Positions 1 through 7,904 of a stretch of 64,000 nucleotides of DNA are shown in pieces. Position 1 is the first letter of the stretch, and each line of letters begins with the position of its first letter. The translations under genes and the position numbers were made by a program. The DNA comes from Ktedonobacter racemifer DSM 44963 (GTDB lineage Bacteria; Chloroflexota; Ktedonobacteria; Ktedonobacterales; Ktedonobacteraceae), in assembly GCF_000178855.1 (NCBI RefSeq), contig NZ_ADVG01000003.1, forward strand, positions 1,426,001-1,490,000. Direction: 5' to 3'. The notes under the pieces were generated by a model. It was not told where the DNA came from and made no database searches. It worked only from the letters and a program-made list of their open reading frames with translations.

Positions 1-435
1 CTCGAAGCCCGCTTGCGTGAGTAGGTGAGACATATCTCGTGTAAAGCTCCACGTGTAGAAGGTGCGAGGCGTCTCCGGGTAAGTGTCGAGCAAGGTGCGT
101 GCGTGCTCCTCAGCGAATTGCAGCAGATAGGCGCCGATAGGCTGTTGCTGATAGGAGAGTCGTATGGCTGTATTGGCGTCGAGCATAATCCCGCGTCTCG
201 TTCGGGCCACACTGGTATAACCAACGAATTCGCCTGTGGGCGCCGTCACCGCCAGCGTGTCGCTCTCTAAGTTAACATCACGGTCCTGCCAGAACTCCAG
301 CATATCAACGGCTGCGCTCTCGCTAACGCCCAGCAGGGCGAGCTCGATTTCAACGTTCAGGGCCGCGATAGCCTCGGCATCCTGAAGTGTTGCCGGGCGT
401 GTCACAAAGCCTGGGGGAAGGAGAATACTGGTCAT
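1..435 (-). CDS. GNAT-like N-acetyltransferase, 3' part beyond the left edge
   Basis: An open frame of 145 codons starts with ATG at 435 and runs off the left edge without a stop. The start MTSILLPPGFVTRPATLQDA, then a region ending in LTQAGFE, has the order of a GNAT fold: a beta-1 strand with RPAT.DA, a middle part carrying EFVGYTSV, and YLLQFAEEHAR as the acetyl-CoA helix region. The usual role is acetyl transfer from acetyl-CoA to a small molecule or protein amine. The substrate cannot be told. The end of the domain is missing, so the assignment rests on the N-terminal pattern only. A 16-bp palindrome lies 25 bp upstream. Confidence 0.7.
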   Translation of the reverse strand, partial: MTSILLPPGFVTRPATLQDAEAIAALNVEIELALLGVSESAAVDMLEFWQDRDVNLESDTLAVTAPTGEFVGYTSVARTRRGIMLDANTAIRLSYQQQPIGAYLLQFAEEHARTLLDTYPETPRTFYTWSFTRDMSHLLTQAGFE

Positions 436-954
436 AGAGAAACTCCATTCTATATGCTTGCTACTCTAGAGTAGCTTTGAGGGCGTGTCTTCACCCGGCG
501 CGAGCAGGCTTTGTCGTGAGAGGTAAGAGTCGATCTGGCGGATAACAAAAAAGCCGCGAGCGTGTAGTGGAGAGGGACGCCCACGGACAAAATTAGTCAA
601 CTATGTAAATCAGGGGATGACCAACCTGAAAAAGGACATAGTGAGGCCCTGGGCGACTATGCAAGCGTTGGGTGCATAGTGGTGGTGATCTTTCGCCTTA
701 GCCATGTCTATCAGTGCCCTTTGCTGTCAAAAAGTTTTCAGACCTCTATGTGCTCTGAGAAATCGAAGCACATAGATGGATAATACCATACTGAGGTCCG
801 CTTTGAGCTTCTCAAAAAAAACTGAAGCCCCATTCTTCAAAAGTCGTCATTTCAAGAAATCAACACAACGTGTATACTGTCTCCAGTTGTCATATGTGTC
901 TATTTTGAATTGTAATGTCACTGAACACCAAAAGTCAATAAGAGAAAAATAGAA
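436..954. other. 519-bp intergenic region
   Basis: No credible gene. Besides the palindrome at 460-475 it holds one hairpin (745-754 pairing with 767-776, arms TCTATGTGCT/AGCACATAGA, 12-nt loop). The last 150 bp are AT-rich and should contain the promoter of the TetR gene at 955. Confidence 0.5.
460..475. promoter_or_regulatory. 16-bp perfect palindrome upstream of the GNAT gene
   Basis: GCTACTCTAGAGTAGC is a perfect palindrome 25 bp upstream of the minus-strand start at 435. Its size and position fit an operator for a dimeric regulator, but no promoter elements around it are clear. Confidence 0.35.
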
Positions 955-1581
955 ATGAATGGCATAGCATCCTCACTACATGACGAATCGCAGCAGATGA
1001 GTTTGCGAGAACGCAAGAAACGTCTGGCTCAGGCCACCATTGAGGAGGCGGCGCTCCGACTCTTTCAGCAACAGGGGTATGAGCACACCTCCATCCAGGA
1101 CATTGCTGAGGCGGTGATGATGTCATCGCGCACCTTTTTTCGCTATTTTGCGTCCAAAGAGGAGGTGCTCTTTGGGCCAATGCACGCGGCCCTGAGTGAT
1201 GGTCTCCGCTTTTTGCAGCACGCTGCGCCAACGGAGTCACCGCACGCAGCACTCCGAGCAACCTTTGAGCACCTGGCCAGCCAGTATCAGCAGCAGCGGG
1301 CCAGTTTTCTGCTCCGCTATCAGGTGGCCGTGCAGACCCCCTCGATTGCTTCTGTCTATCTCTATGCGCTGATGGGAACAGAGCCAGCCATCTGTGAGGC
1401 GCTTTGCTCCCGCCTGGAATCTGCCCCAAACCGCCATGAGATTCGCTTCCTGGTGGCCATCTACATGACAGCGTTGCGTGTGGCTCTTGAGGAATGGCTG
1501 GAGCAAGAAGCGCAGGGAGATCTGGTTTCCTTGCTTCGTGAGGACCTGGACGACTTCTTGTCGCTTTCCCACCATGCCTAG
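955..1581 (+). CDS. TetR family transcriptional regulator with acyl-CoA-like ligand domain
   Basis: 208 aa. The N-terminal HTH lies at about residues 18-65 (RKKRLAQATIEEAALRLFQQ, then TSIQDIAEAV and FFRYFASKEEVLF), the classical TetR DNA-binding pattern. The C-terminal half (DGLRFLQ through FLLRYQVAVQTPSIASVYLY) resembles the MftR/acyl-CoA-like ligand-binding domain found in many actinobacterial and chloroflexal TetR proteins. It probably represses its own or a neighbouring gene. The next gene downstream, also TetR, has its own promoter and operator, so the two are not one operon. The target is unknown. Confidence 0.88.
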   Translation: MNGIASSLHDESQQMSLRERKKRLAQATIEEAALRLFQQQGYEHTSIQDIAEAVMMSSRTFFRYFASKEEVLFGPMHAALSDGLRFLQHAAPTESPHAALRATFEHLASQYQQQRASFLLRYQVAVQTPSIASVYLYALMGTEPAICEALCSRLESAPNRHEIRFLVAIYMTALRVALEEWLEQEAQGDLVSLLREDLDDFLSLSHHA

Positions 1582-1628
1582 GCGAAAAGATCACTTGTAT
1601 CGCTCCTATATATATAGGCCCTTGCCCC

Positions 1629-1681
1629 TTGACTTCCACGGCCCTTTGTGGCATAATCGTAACGTACCGTACGTTACGATT
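1629..1681 (+). promoter_or_regulatory. Sigma-70 promoter overlapped by a 27-bp TetR operator
   Basis: TTGACT (1629-1634), a 17-bp spacer and CATAAT (1652-1657) form a good promoter. The inverted repeat AATCGTAACGTA / TACGTTACGATT with a 3-bp centre occupies 1655-1681, covering the end of the -10 and the start point. The TetR gene starts 15 bp later, so autorepression is the simple reading. Confidence 0.7.
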
Positions 1682-1695
1682 GCAAGGGAGCGATA

Positions 1696-2322
1696 ATGGA
1701 GCAGAGACAGAACACACGTACTCAGAAGACACGGGAGCAGCTACGCGCCGCTGCGCACCAACTCTTTCTTCAGCAAGGCTACCAGGGAACAAGTATTGAA
1801 GGCATCCTGGCAGAGGCGGGAATTTCCTCAAAGGAGACCTTCTATCGCCACTATGCCAACAAGGAGGCGATTTTTGTGGATGTCCTGCGTCACCTGACTA
1901 TGGAGATGCCGCGTTTCTCTGAGAAGCTTGACACTCTTCCATCTGCTCATGATCTCGCATCACTGCGCCAGGTTCTGGCGACGCTAGCTTACGAGATACT
2001 GGCTATGATCAGCCAGCCTGGCTATCTTCCCCTGATACGCATGATTATTACGGAGATGCCGCGTTTCCCCCAGCTTGGCAAGCTGTTCTTCTCGACTGTT
2101 ACCCAACGAGGTATCAGTATTATTACCGCGCAACTACGAGCTGCCAAAGCGCAAGAAATTATCGCGGATATCGATGTAGATGCCGTGGCGTACACGTTAC
2201 TTGGTGGCCTGCTGACTTATGTCGTAATGCACCGTTTGCTTGCGGGTGAGGAGGCGCAGGACTCGTCATCCGACCACGCTAACGCCGTCATCGAGGTTAT
2301 TATGCGTTCATTAAGGCCGTAA
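1696..2322 (+). CDS. TetR/AcrR family transcriptional regulator
   Basis: 208 aa. HTH at about residues 10-56 (TREQLRAAAHQLFLQQGYQG, TSIEGILAEAGISSKETFYR, HYANKEAIF), followed by an all-helical C-terminal domain of the AcrR type (LAYEILAMISQPGYLPLIRM). SD GGGAG precedes the ATG. It lies directly behind an operator-overlapped promoter, so it very likely represses itself. The deazaflavin-type nitroreductase starts 33 bp after its stop and is probably co-transcribed, which makes that gene, and perhaps the monooxygenase after it, the likely targets. Confidence 0.9.
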   Translation: MEQRQNTRTQKTREQLRAAAHQLFLQQGYQGTSIEGILAEAGISSKETFYRHYANKEAIFVDVLRHLTMEMPRFSEKLDTLPSAHDLASLRQVLATLAYEILAMISQPGYLPLIRMIITEMPRFPQLGKLFFSTVTQRGISIITAQLRAAKAQEIIADIDVDAVAYTLLGGLLTYVVMHRLLAGEEAQDSSSDHANAVIEVIMRSLRP

Positions 2323-2355
2323 AAGTAGCCCTGATACTTTTTCAAGGAGGATACC

Positions 2356-2784
2356 ATGTTTCCTGACCGGATACGCGTATTTAACAAATATGTCACGAAT
2401 CGCGTCCTGCGTGGGCTTGCGATCCTTCCCTTCGGCCCTTTCGCGCTCCTTAGGCATGTTGGGCGTCGAAGCGGAAAATCTTACGAGATAGTGATTATGG
2501 TCTGGCCGCTAAATGAGGGCTTCGTGATTGCCTTAACCTATGGTCCAAAGGTAGATTGGTATCGCAATGTGCAGGCCGCGGGAGGCTGTACTGTGTTCTG
2601 GCATAGAAAGTATTACACGCTCGAGAACCCGGAAACGCTTGATACCGAAACCGCTCTGACAGCCTTCCCCGGTTTTTTCAAAATGGTTTTACGCCAGGCT
2701 GGCCTGCAACATTTTATCTACATGAAGTCGGTTGCATCTATGTCAGATGCTTCGAGTGCCCCTACACCTGTTGTAAAATCATAA
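2356..2784 (+). CDS. Nitroreductase/deazaflavin (F420)-dependent oxidoreductase family protein
   Basis: 142 aa with a strong SD (AAGGAGG) before the ATG. RHVGRRSGKSYE followed by FVIALTYGPKVDWYRNVQAA is the signature of the Ddn-like/DUF385 family, split-barrel proteins that bind F420 or a related flavin and reduce quinones, nitro compounds or similar substrates. The length is typical for the family. Cofactor and substrate cannot be told from sequence alone. It sits in the same direction behind the TetR gene at 1696, with a monooxygenase after it, which suggests a small detoxification or catabolic unit. Confidence 0.85.
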   Translation: MFPDRIRVFNKYVTNRVLRGLAILPFGPFALLRHVGRRSGKSYEIVIMVWPLNEGFVIALTYGPKVDWYRNVQAAGGCTVFWHRKYYTLENPETLDTETALTAFPGFFKMVLRQAGLQHFIYMKSVASMSDASSAPTPVVKS

Positions 2785-2816
2785 TCAGTAATACATAATC
2801 AGTAATATGGTATACT
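2781..2816 (+). promoter_or_regulatory. Two 13-bp direct repeats next to a -10 box before the monooxygenase
   Basis: ATAATCAGTAATA occurs at 2781-2793 and again at 2795-2807 (14-bp period), just before TATACT (2811-2816). No -35 match is present at the right distance, so the repeats may be binding sites of an activator or repressor. Confidence 0.4.
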
Positions 2817-2869
2817 CTTCTTCAAGATGTATCAGACGAGCAGTCAAATGATGCTTGGAGGCAGCGAGT

Positions 2870-4438
2870 ATGTTCCAGGTTTTCGCGGGCAGTGGCGCTC
2901 GCAAGAAGTATGCTGACGATGAGCAGCAGCGTACAGATGTCCCGGACCAGTCGGCTGACGGTGAGGTCCGACATGTGCACATCTGTATTCTTGGCACGGG
3001 CTTCTCCGGACTGGGCATGGCCATTCGGCTGAAGCAGCGCGGGTACAAAGATTTTGTTGTGCTGGAGAAGGCGGAGGATATTGGGGGGACGTGGCGCGAC
3101 AATACCTATCCGGGCTGTGCCTGTGATATCCCTTCGCACCTATATTCCTTCTCCTTTGCCCTCAACCCAAATTGGAGTCATATGTACTCGCCCCAGCGCG
3201 AGATTCAGGAGTATTTGTGCGACTGCGCGCAACGCTTCGGTATTTTGCCCCATATCTGGTGGAACAACGAGCTTCGCGACGCTTCGTGGAGTGATGATGA
3301 GCAGCGTTGGCATATCACGACCTCGCAGCGCGAGTTTACTACCGATATCCTCATTCTCGGCAATGGTCCACTCAGCGAGCCTGCCCTTCCACATATCTCT
3401 GGCATTGAGAACTTCGAGGGTGAAATTTTTCACTCGGCGAAGTGGCGTCACGACCTGGACCTTACAGGTAAGCGCGTGGCTGTAATTGGCACCGGGGCCT
3501 CGGCCATTCAGTTTGTACCCCAGATTCAGCCGAAGGTCGCGCACCTGGTCCTCTTTCAGCGCACACCGCCCTGGATCGTTCCGCGCCTGGATCATCCCAT
3601 CTCGGAGGAGAAGAAGCGTCTGTATCGCCTCCTCCCCTTCACGCAGCGCTTTGTACGCACGCGCATCTATCTGCGCCAGGAATTAACTGCCCTGGGCATA
3701 GTCTACAATCAGAAGGCGATGGAGAAGGGCATGCAGTTTGCCCGTGAGCACCTGGAGCGGCAAGTAGCCGATCCAGAGCTACGGGCGAAGTTCACACCTC
3801 ACTACGCCATGGGTTGCAAGCGTATCCTGGTCTCAGACGACTTCTATCCAGCGGCCGCTCAACCCAATGTTGAGGTTGTCACCGAGCATATCCGCGAGGT
3901 CCGAGGCCGAAGCGTGGTCACAGAGGACGGCCAGGAGCACGAAGTCGATGTCATCATCTGCGGCACCGGCTTCCATGTCACTGATGCACGGCTGCCTCAA
4001 TGTGTGCGTGGGCGCGGGGGCCAGACGCTTGCTGACGCCTGGAGCGAGAATATACATGCCTATATGGGTACGGCTGTTCCTGGCTTTCCCAACCTCTTCC
4101 TGCTGATTGGTCCTAACACAGGCCTGGGCCATAACTCTATGGTCTACATGATCGAGTCGCAGCTCAGTTACTTACTCGATTGCTTCAGAACGATGGAGCG
4201 CAAGCAGGCGCAGGTCGTTGAGATCCGGTCCGAGGTCGAGGCTGCTTACAACGACGAGGTGCAGCAGCGGATGCAGAAGACGGTCTGGGCCTCCGGCTGT
4301 GTAAGCTGGTACCTGGACGCCAGGGGGCGCAACACCACGCTCTGGCCCGGCTTTACCTTTGAGTTCCGCCGCCGCACGCGCCGCTTCGACCGCCAAAACT
4401 ACGACCTGCTTCCTCAATATATCCCTCTCACAAATTGA
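2870..4438 (+). CDS. Flavin-containing monooxygenase, Baeyer-Villiger type
   Basis: 522 aa. ATG 2870 is chosen because GGAGG lies 8 nt before it; an upstream TTG at 2855 has no SD. The FAD Rossmann motif GTGFSGLG is near residue 42, then EDIGGTWRDNTYPG typical of BVMOs, a second nucleotide-binding motif GTGASAIQ, and FEGEIFHSAKW, which matches the BVMO fingerprint FxGxxxHxxxW. Such enzymes use NADPH, FAD and O2 to insert oxygen next to a ketone, or oxidise S or N atoms. Substrate unknown. It follows TetR and a deazaflavin-type reductase in the same direction, and a strong hairpin after the stop ends the unit. Confidence 0.92.
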   Translation: MFQVFAGSGARKKYADDEQQRTDVPDQSADGEVRHVHICILGTGFSGLGMAIRLKQRGYKDFVVLEKAEDIGGTWRDNTYPGCACDIPSHLYSFSFALNPNWSHMYSPQREIQEYLCDCAQRFGILPHIWWNNELRDASWSDDEQRWHITTSQREFTTDILILGNGPLSEPALPHISGIENFEGEIFHSAKWRHDLDLTGKRVAVIGTGASAIQFVPQIQPKVAHLVLFQRTPPWIVPRLDHPISEEKKRLYRLLPFTQRFVRTRIYLRQELTALGIVYNQKAMEKGMQFAREHLERQVADPELRAKFTPHYAMGCKRILVSDDFYPAAAQPNVEVVTEHIREVRGRSVVTEDGQEHEVDVIICGTGFHVTDARLPQCVRGRGGQTLADAWSENIHAYMGTAVPGFPNLFLLIGPNTGLGHNSMVYMIESQLSYLLDCFRTMERKQAQVVEIRSEVEAAYNDEVQQRMQKTVWASGCVSWYLDARGRNTTLWPGFTFEFRRRTRRFDRQNYDLLPQYIPLTN

Positions 4439-4448
4439 AAGATTGGGT

Positions 4449-4501
4449 AAATGATATGCATGGGCAACGGGCCTGCGGCCCGTTGCCCATGCATATCATT
4501 T
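4449..4501. terminator. Perfect 25-bp hairpin after the monooxygenase
   Basis: Arms 4449-4473 and 4477-4501 are exactly complementary around a TGC loop. There is no long T run. It probably ends transcription, and is one of many such long hairpins in the window. Confidence 0.6.
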
Positions 4502-4618
4502 ATTCTCTGAGCGCCGCAGGCGCGAAGACTCCCCTACACAGCTTGAAATAGAGAGGGAAACTATGCTATCCTATTAGCACGAAACGTCGTTCTTCAGACA
4601 GGAAAGGAGGGGAATTGT

Positions 4619-4690
4619 ATGAACACCATTCACATCTCGTGGAGGTCGTACACCTTGCCTTTCATTCTGGTCATCAAACCTATTGTCTGA
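4619..4690 (+). CDS. Possible 23-aa small protein with an optimal SD
   Basis: AAAGGAGGGG stands 8 nt before ATG 4619. The frame encodes MNTIHISWRSYTLPFILVIK and ends with PIV and TGA at 4690. Half of it is hydrophobic. The DinB gene starts 105 bp later. It could be a leader peptide, a small membrane protein or the remnant of a longer gene. Only the SD and the spacing support it. Confidence 0.3.
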   Translation: MNTIHISWRSYTLPFILVIKPIV

Positions 4691-4795
4691 ATGCCCCAGG
4701 TGTACCGTCCTCCATTTTCACAACAAGCAATCCACAAGTGTACATGCTAATTGTGCGTAACAAACTACACCATGAAAATGTGAGGAAAATCATTG

Positions 4796-5290
4796 ATGAT
4801 CGAGCAACCTTCTACGCTCGCACCCTTCTACCAGGGCTGGGATGTCTACCAGCAACACCTTGTCAAAGCCATTGCCCCGCTCACCTCTGAGCAGCTTGCC
4901 CTGCGTGTCGCGCCTCACCTGCGCGATATAGACACGCTAGTGCGCCACATTATTGGCGCTCGTGCCCGTTGGTCCCACTATGTGTTGCAAATAGGTGATG
5001 AGCGGCTTCGCACCATTGGAGAGTGGGATCGCCCCACTCAGCCTGTAAGGTCTGCCGCCGAACTGGTGAGCGGCCTGGAGATAACCTGGCAGGCGCTTCA
5101 AAATGCACTCGAACGCTGGACGCCCGCCGACCTGCAAGAGATTTTGCGCGATGTTGACGAGGACACTCAAGATGAGGAAACCTTTACGCGGCAATGGGTC
5201 ATCTGGCACCTGATCGAGCATGACATGCACCACGGAGGCGAACTTTCCTTCGCACTGGGCGTGCATCAACTTCCCGCAATCGACCTCTAG
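4796..5290 (+). CDS. DinB family protein
   Basis: 164 aa. ATG 4796 follows GAGGAAA; TTG 4793 is an alternative. It is a helical DinB-like (DUF664/DUF1572 type) protein: HLVKAIAPLTSEQLALRVAP, then DIDTLVRHIIGARARW and WVIWHLIEHDMHHGGELSFA. Three histidines in helix positions typical of the family's metal site are visible (H in VRHI, and H/H in EHDMHHGGE). Members are often thiol S-transferases or of unknown function. A paralogue with the same length and motifs lies at 50793-51314. Confidence 0.85.
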   Translation: MIEQPSTLAPFYQGWDVYQQHLVKAIAPLTSEQLALRVAPHLRDIDTLVRHIIGARARWSHYVLQIGDERLRTIGEWDRPTQPVRSAAELVSGLEITWQALQNALERWTPADLQEILRDVDEDTQDEETFTRQWVIWHLIEHDMHHGGELSFALGVHQLPAIDL

Positions 5291-5308
5291 CCTCGAAGAG
5301 AGAGGCTA
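5288..5308. terminator. Short hairpin between convergent genes
   Basis: TAGCCTC / GAGGCTA with a 7-nt loop starts at the DinB stop codon and lies between two converging genes. Weak, without a T run. Confidence 0.35.
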
Positions 5309-5365
5309 AACAACAAGGACGAGGGAGGGTGGCCTTCGAACATTGCTCGAGGGTCCCCTCCTGGC

Positions 5366-6766
5366 TCACTGAAGAGATGCCTGGAACACACGACGAAACA
5401 GGTTCGATTGGAAAAGCATTTCAGGATCATACACTTGTTTAAGCTGGAGAAATGTTTCAACTGTAGCATCCCCAACACTACGGCGATAGAGGGTATTGGT
5501 GAGTAGAGAGTCTTTCGCGAGATAGAATCTTCCTCCTGCCACAATCACGAGGTTCATCAACTCCCACAGCATCTTGCGCAATCTTTGCGCAGTCTGAGGG
5601 ACAATCTGGTAATTGACTTCTAGCGAGAAGCCATCGACCTGGTAGCTGAGAAGGAATGGCTCCTGCCGGTGCTGTTTTATGACGCACCAGAGCGGCATGA
5701 AATGGTTCTCTTGCGAGCACCGTATGATTTCCTTGAAAAGGACCTCTGCCTGGCTGCGCGGGACAAACGCCTGAAATGTTTCGGTCCCCTGCGGGAGGAG
5801 CGTTCGATAACCCGTAAACATTGCTGGCGGATAGTAGGTACTCTGAAACAGAGACCTCTGTCGAATGACTTTCTTACCCCACCATTTACTCCACCAATAC
5901 AGCACACTGTTTGCGATGCGCACGCCGCTCTTCACGGCAGGTCGGCCCATCTTGCCGATACAGCGAGCACATTCCTCCTTGAGCCGATCTGATACGGGGA
6001 ACATCTGGGGCTGTACGCTATTGCCATCACCCGCGTCTCTATACTTTGCACAGGTGACGATCCCCCGGCCCAAAGAGCGTCCTCCAGCGAAGCCATCCAC
6101 CCAGGCTTCTATGTAATCTGCCGACTGTTCTTCCTGGAATATCGTCAAAATCTCGCTTAATGAAGCGGCTGGCCGTACAAGAACATCCACGCTCCCCGAG
6201 GGAATGCGCCGTAGCTGTAGTGTAATAGAGGTGATTATCCCTAATAAACCGGCGCTCCCCACAACAGCCCGGAAAAGCTCAGGGTCGTTCATGGGTGAAA
6301 GGGCGAGCATCTGTCCGCTAGCCAGCAGCATAGTGAGTGACAGCAGGTGTTCGCCAAAAGAGCCATATTTCCAGGCATTTTTCCCATTCACATTCATGGC
6401 AACACAGCCACCAATAGTAGCATCCGCGGTGGATGGAGTAACTGCTGGCCACCAGCCATCAGCCGGGGCGACACGAACAATATCACGCAAAGTTACACCA
6501 GGCTCAACTTGCATGATCCCTTGCTCAGGGTCCCAGGAGAGGATACGGCGCATGTCTGTTACGTCGATGATAACTCCATTAGTATTCAAGGCTGCATCCG
6601 TATAGCTATGCCCGGCACCATGTGCAATTACTGATAAACCCTGCATGCGTGCAGTAGCGAGCGCCTCCAGGATTTCTGCAACATTCTGAGCCTTGAAGAT
6701 AGTGCAAGGGGATTGTTCTGTCATACTCCAGTTCGCGACGGAATCTTGATTCCATGCGAGAGTCAT
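5366..6766 (-). CDS. FAD-binding (PCMH-type) oxidoreductase
   Basis: 466 aa from ATG 6766, preceded by GGAG at 8 nt; a more upstream ATG at 6787 has no SD. The N-terminal half is a PCMH/VAO-type FAD domain: VIAHGAGHSYTDAA, then VEPGVTLRDIVRVAP, TPSTADATIGGCVAMNVNGK and YGSFGEHLLSL. The C-terminal half contains the substrate cap and ends with YDPEMLFQSNLFRR, as in alditol oxidase/DprE1-like enzymes. It would oxidise an alcohol, aldose or similar substrate, passing electrons to O2 or a carrier. The GxGH covalent-FAD histidine (GAGHSY) is present. Standing alone, its pathway is unknown. Confidence 0.87.
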   Translation of the reverse strand: MTLAWNQDSVANWSMTEQSPCTIFKAQNVAEILEALATARMQGLSVIAHGAGHSYTDAALNTNGVIIDVTDMRRILSWDPEQGIMQVEPGVTLRDIVRVAPADGWWPAVTPSTADATIGGCVAMNVNGKNAWKYGSFGEHLLSLTMLLASGQMLALSPMNDPELFRAVVGSAGLLGIITSITLQLRRIPSGSVDVLVRPAASLSEILTIFQEEQSADYIEAWVDGFAGGRSLGRGIVTCAKYRDAGDGNSVQPQMFPVSDRLKEECARCIGKMGRPAVKSGVRIANSVLYWWSKWWGKKVIRQRSLFQSTYYPPAMFTGYRTLLPQGTETFQAFVPRSQAEVLFKEIIRCSQENHFMPLWCVIKQHRQEPFLLSYQVDGFSLEVNYQIVPQTAQRLRKMLWELMNLVIVAGGRFYLAKDSLLTNTLYRRSVGDATVETFLQLKQVYDPEMLFQSNLFRRVFQASLQ

Positions 6767-7089
6767 ATCATTATCTCCATTTTGCATCTATTATATTCAT
6801 TTGTGCATTGTTCAAAATTCCTTGCTGGTAATTAGATTGTTTGCGCATTTTCATCTCTTCCGTATTCCCTTAAAAACAAAACAGTTCCTTCCTTTCTATA
6901 GATGCGTCAGTGCAGAGTGTAAACAATCAGCATGACCAGAACATGAACTTTTCCCTCCTGTTTTGTCATCGCTTTGTCATCTTGCTATGCGATAATCAAA
7001 GAAGCAGATATTCTAGCCACGCGGTTATCATGTTGGTAAGCTCTTTTCTGAGCAGACGGTGATCTGGAGAGAAAAGGCAGGAAGAAATA
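6767..7089. other. Divergent intergenic region of 323 bp
   Basis: Separates the minus-strand oxidase from the plus-strand deacetylase. TTGTCA at 6963-6968 with TATGCG 17 bp later (6986-6991) is a possible plus-strand promoter. The hexamer TTGTCA is repeated at 6974. Nothing else seen. Confidence 0.4.
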
Positions 7090-7902
7090 ATGATCATTCT
7101 CCTCATCGTAGTGGGTCCCATCCTTCTCCTTTGGCTAACAGGCTTTCTGCTTGTCACGGATTTTGCGGTCCCTCTGAGGGATGCGAGGCAGTTTCAGCGT
7201 GTGCTCGTTCTTTTTCCCCATGCAGATGACGAAACCATCACGTGTGGGGGCTTCCTGCACAGTCTCTCAAAGAAAGGGAGTACAGTGACGTTGGTGCTTC
7301 TGACTAAAGGAGAAAGAGGCCCGAACGCAATACGCAATGGCAATCTCAAAGCTATGCGCACGAAAGAAGCTCAGGCGGTGACCGCCATCCTTGGGATATC
7401 CAGGCTCATTCAGGAGGACTTTGGCGATGGAGAACTGTGCAAGAAAAAGCAGGAGTTGACGACCTTTCTTGCGACGCTTATCGAGCAAGAAAAGCCTGAT
7501 TTGCTTCTGACATACGACCTTGCTGGTTTCTATGGACATACCGACCATATCACCTGTTCTGAGATCATCACTGAACTGCAAAAAAATAGTTTTCCATCTG
7601 TGCCTTTATGGTACGTGACCTTCCCCAAAAGGATCCTGGCACGCATCAAATTGCCTGAAGGCCTGGCGAGACACTCACAGTTTCATGAAAAACAGGCAGC
7701 TCCCACACATAAAATATTCATAGGAGTGAGCGTTTTTCCAAAGATCAAGTCATGGTATACGTATAAGAGCCAGCAAGCCTCTCTGGCGAAAGGGATAGGC
7801 AAATTTACTCCTGTATGCTTCATCTGGTTTTTGCTTTCTCTGGTGCTTTTTGAATATTTTGCGGGAGTGAGTGAAAGTGTACAGGACAGCGAAGAAGGAT
7901 AA
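7090..7902 (+). CDS. PIG-L family deacetylase, membrane-anchored
   Basis: 270 aa. The N-terminus (about residues 2-22) is a hydrophobic segment. VLVLFPHADDETITCGG around residues 37-53 is the PIG-L (LmbE) zinc motif (A/P)HPDDE with a slightly changed first part; the third ligand is probably H in YGHTDHITC. A second hydrophobic segment lies near residues 242-260. The family removes N-acetyl groups from GlcNAc-type sugars or glycoconjugates. The glycosidase gene begins two bases after its stop codon, so the two are translationally coupled and probably act on the same glycan outside or at the membrane. Confidence 0.85.
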   Translation: MIILLIVVGPILLLWLTGFLLVTDFAVPLRDARQFQRVLVLFPHADDETITCGGFLHSLSKKGSTVTLVLLTKGERGPNAIRNGNLKAMRTKEAQAVTAILGISRLIQEDFGDGELCKKKQELTTFLATLIEQEKPDLLLTYDLAGFYGHTDHITCSEIITELQKNSFPSVPLWYVTFPKRILARIKLPEGLARHSQFHEKQAAPTHKIFIGVSVFPKIKSWYTYKSQQASLAKGIGKFTPVCFIWFLLSLVLFEYFAGVSESVQDSEEG

Positions 7903-7904
7903 GC

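Noticed and set aside
935..1831. Minus-strand open frame of about 300 codons opposite the two TetR genes
   Set aside because: Low-complexity Pro/Arg/Ser translation with no family pattern; it crosses the TetR promoter and operator. A shadow of the plus-strand genes.
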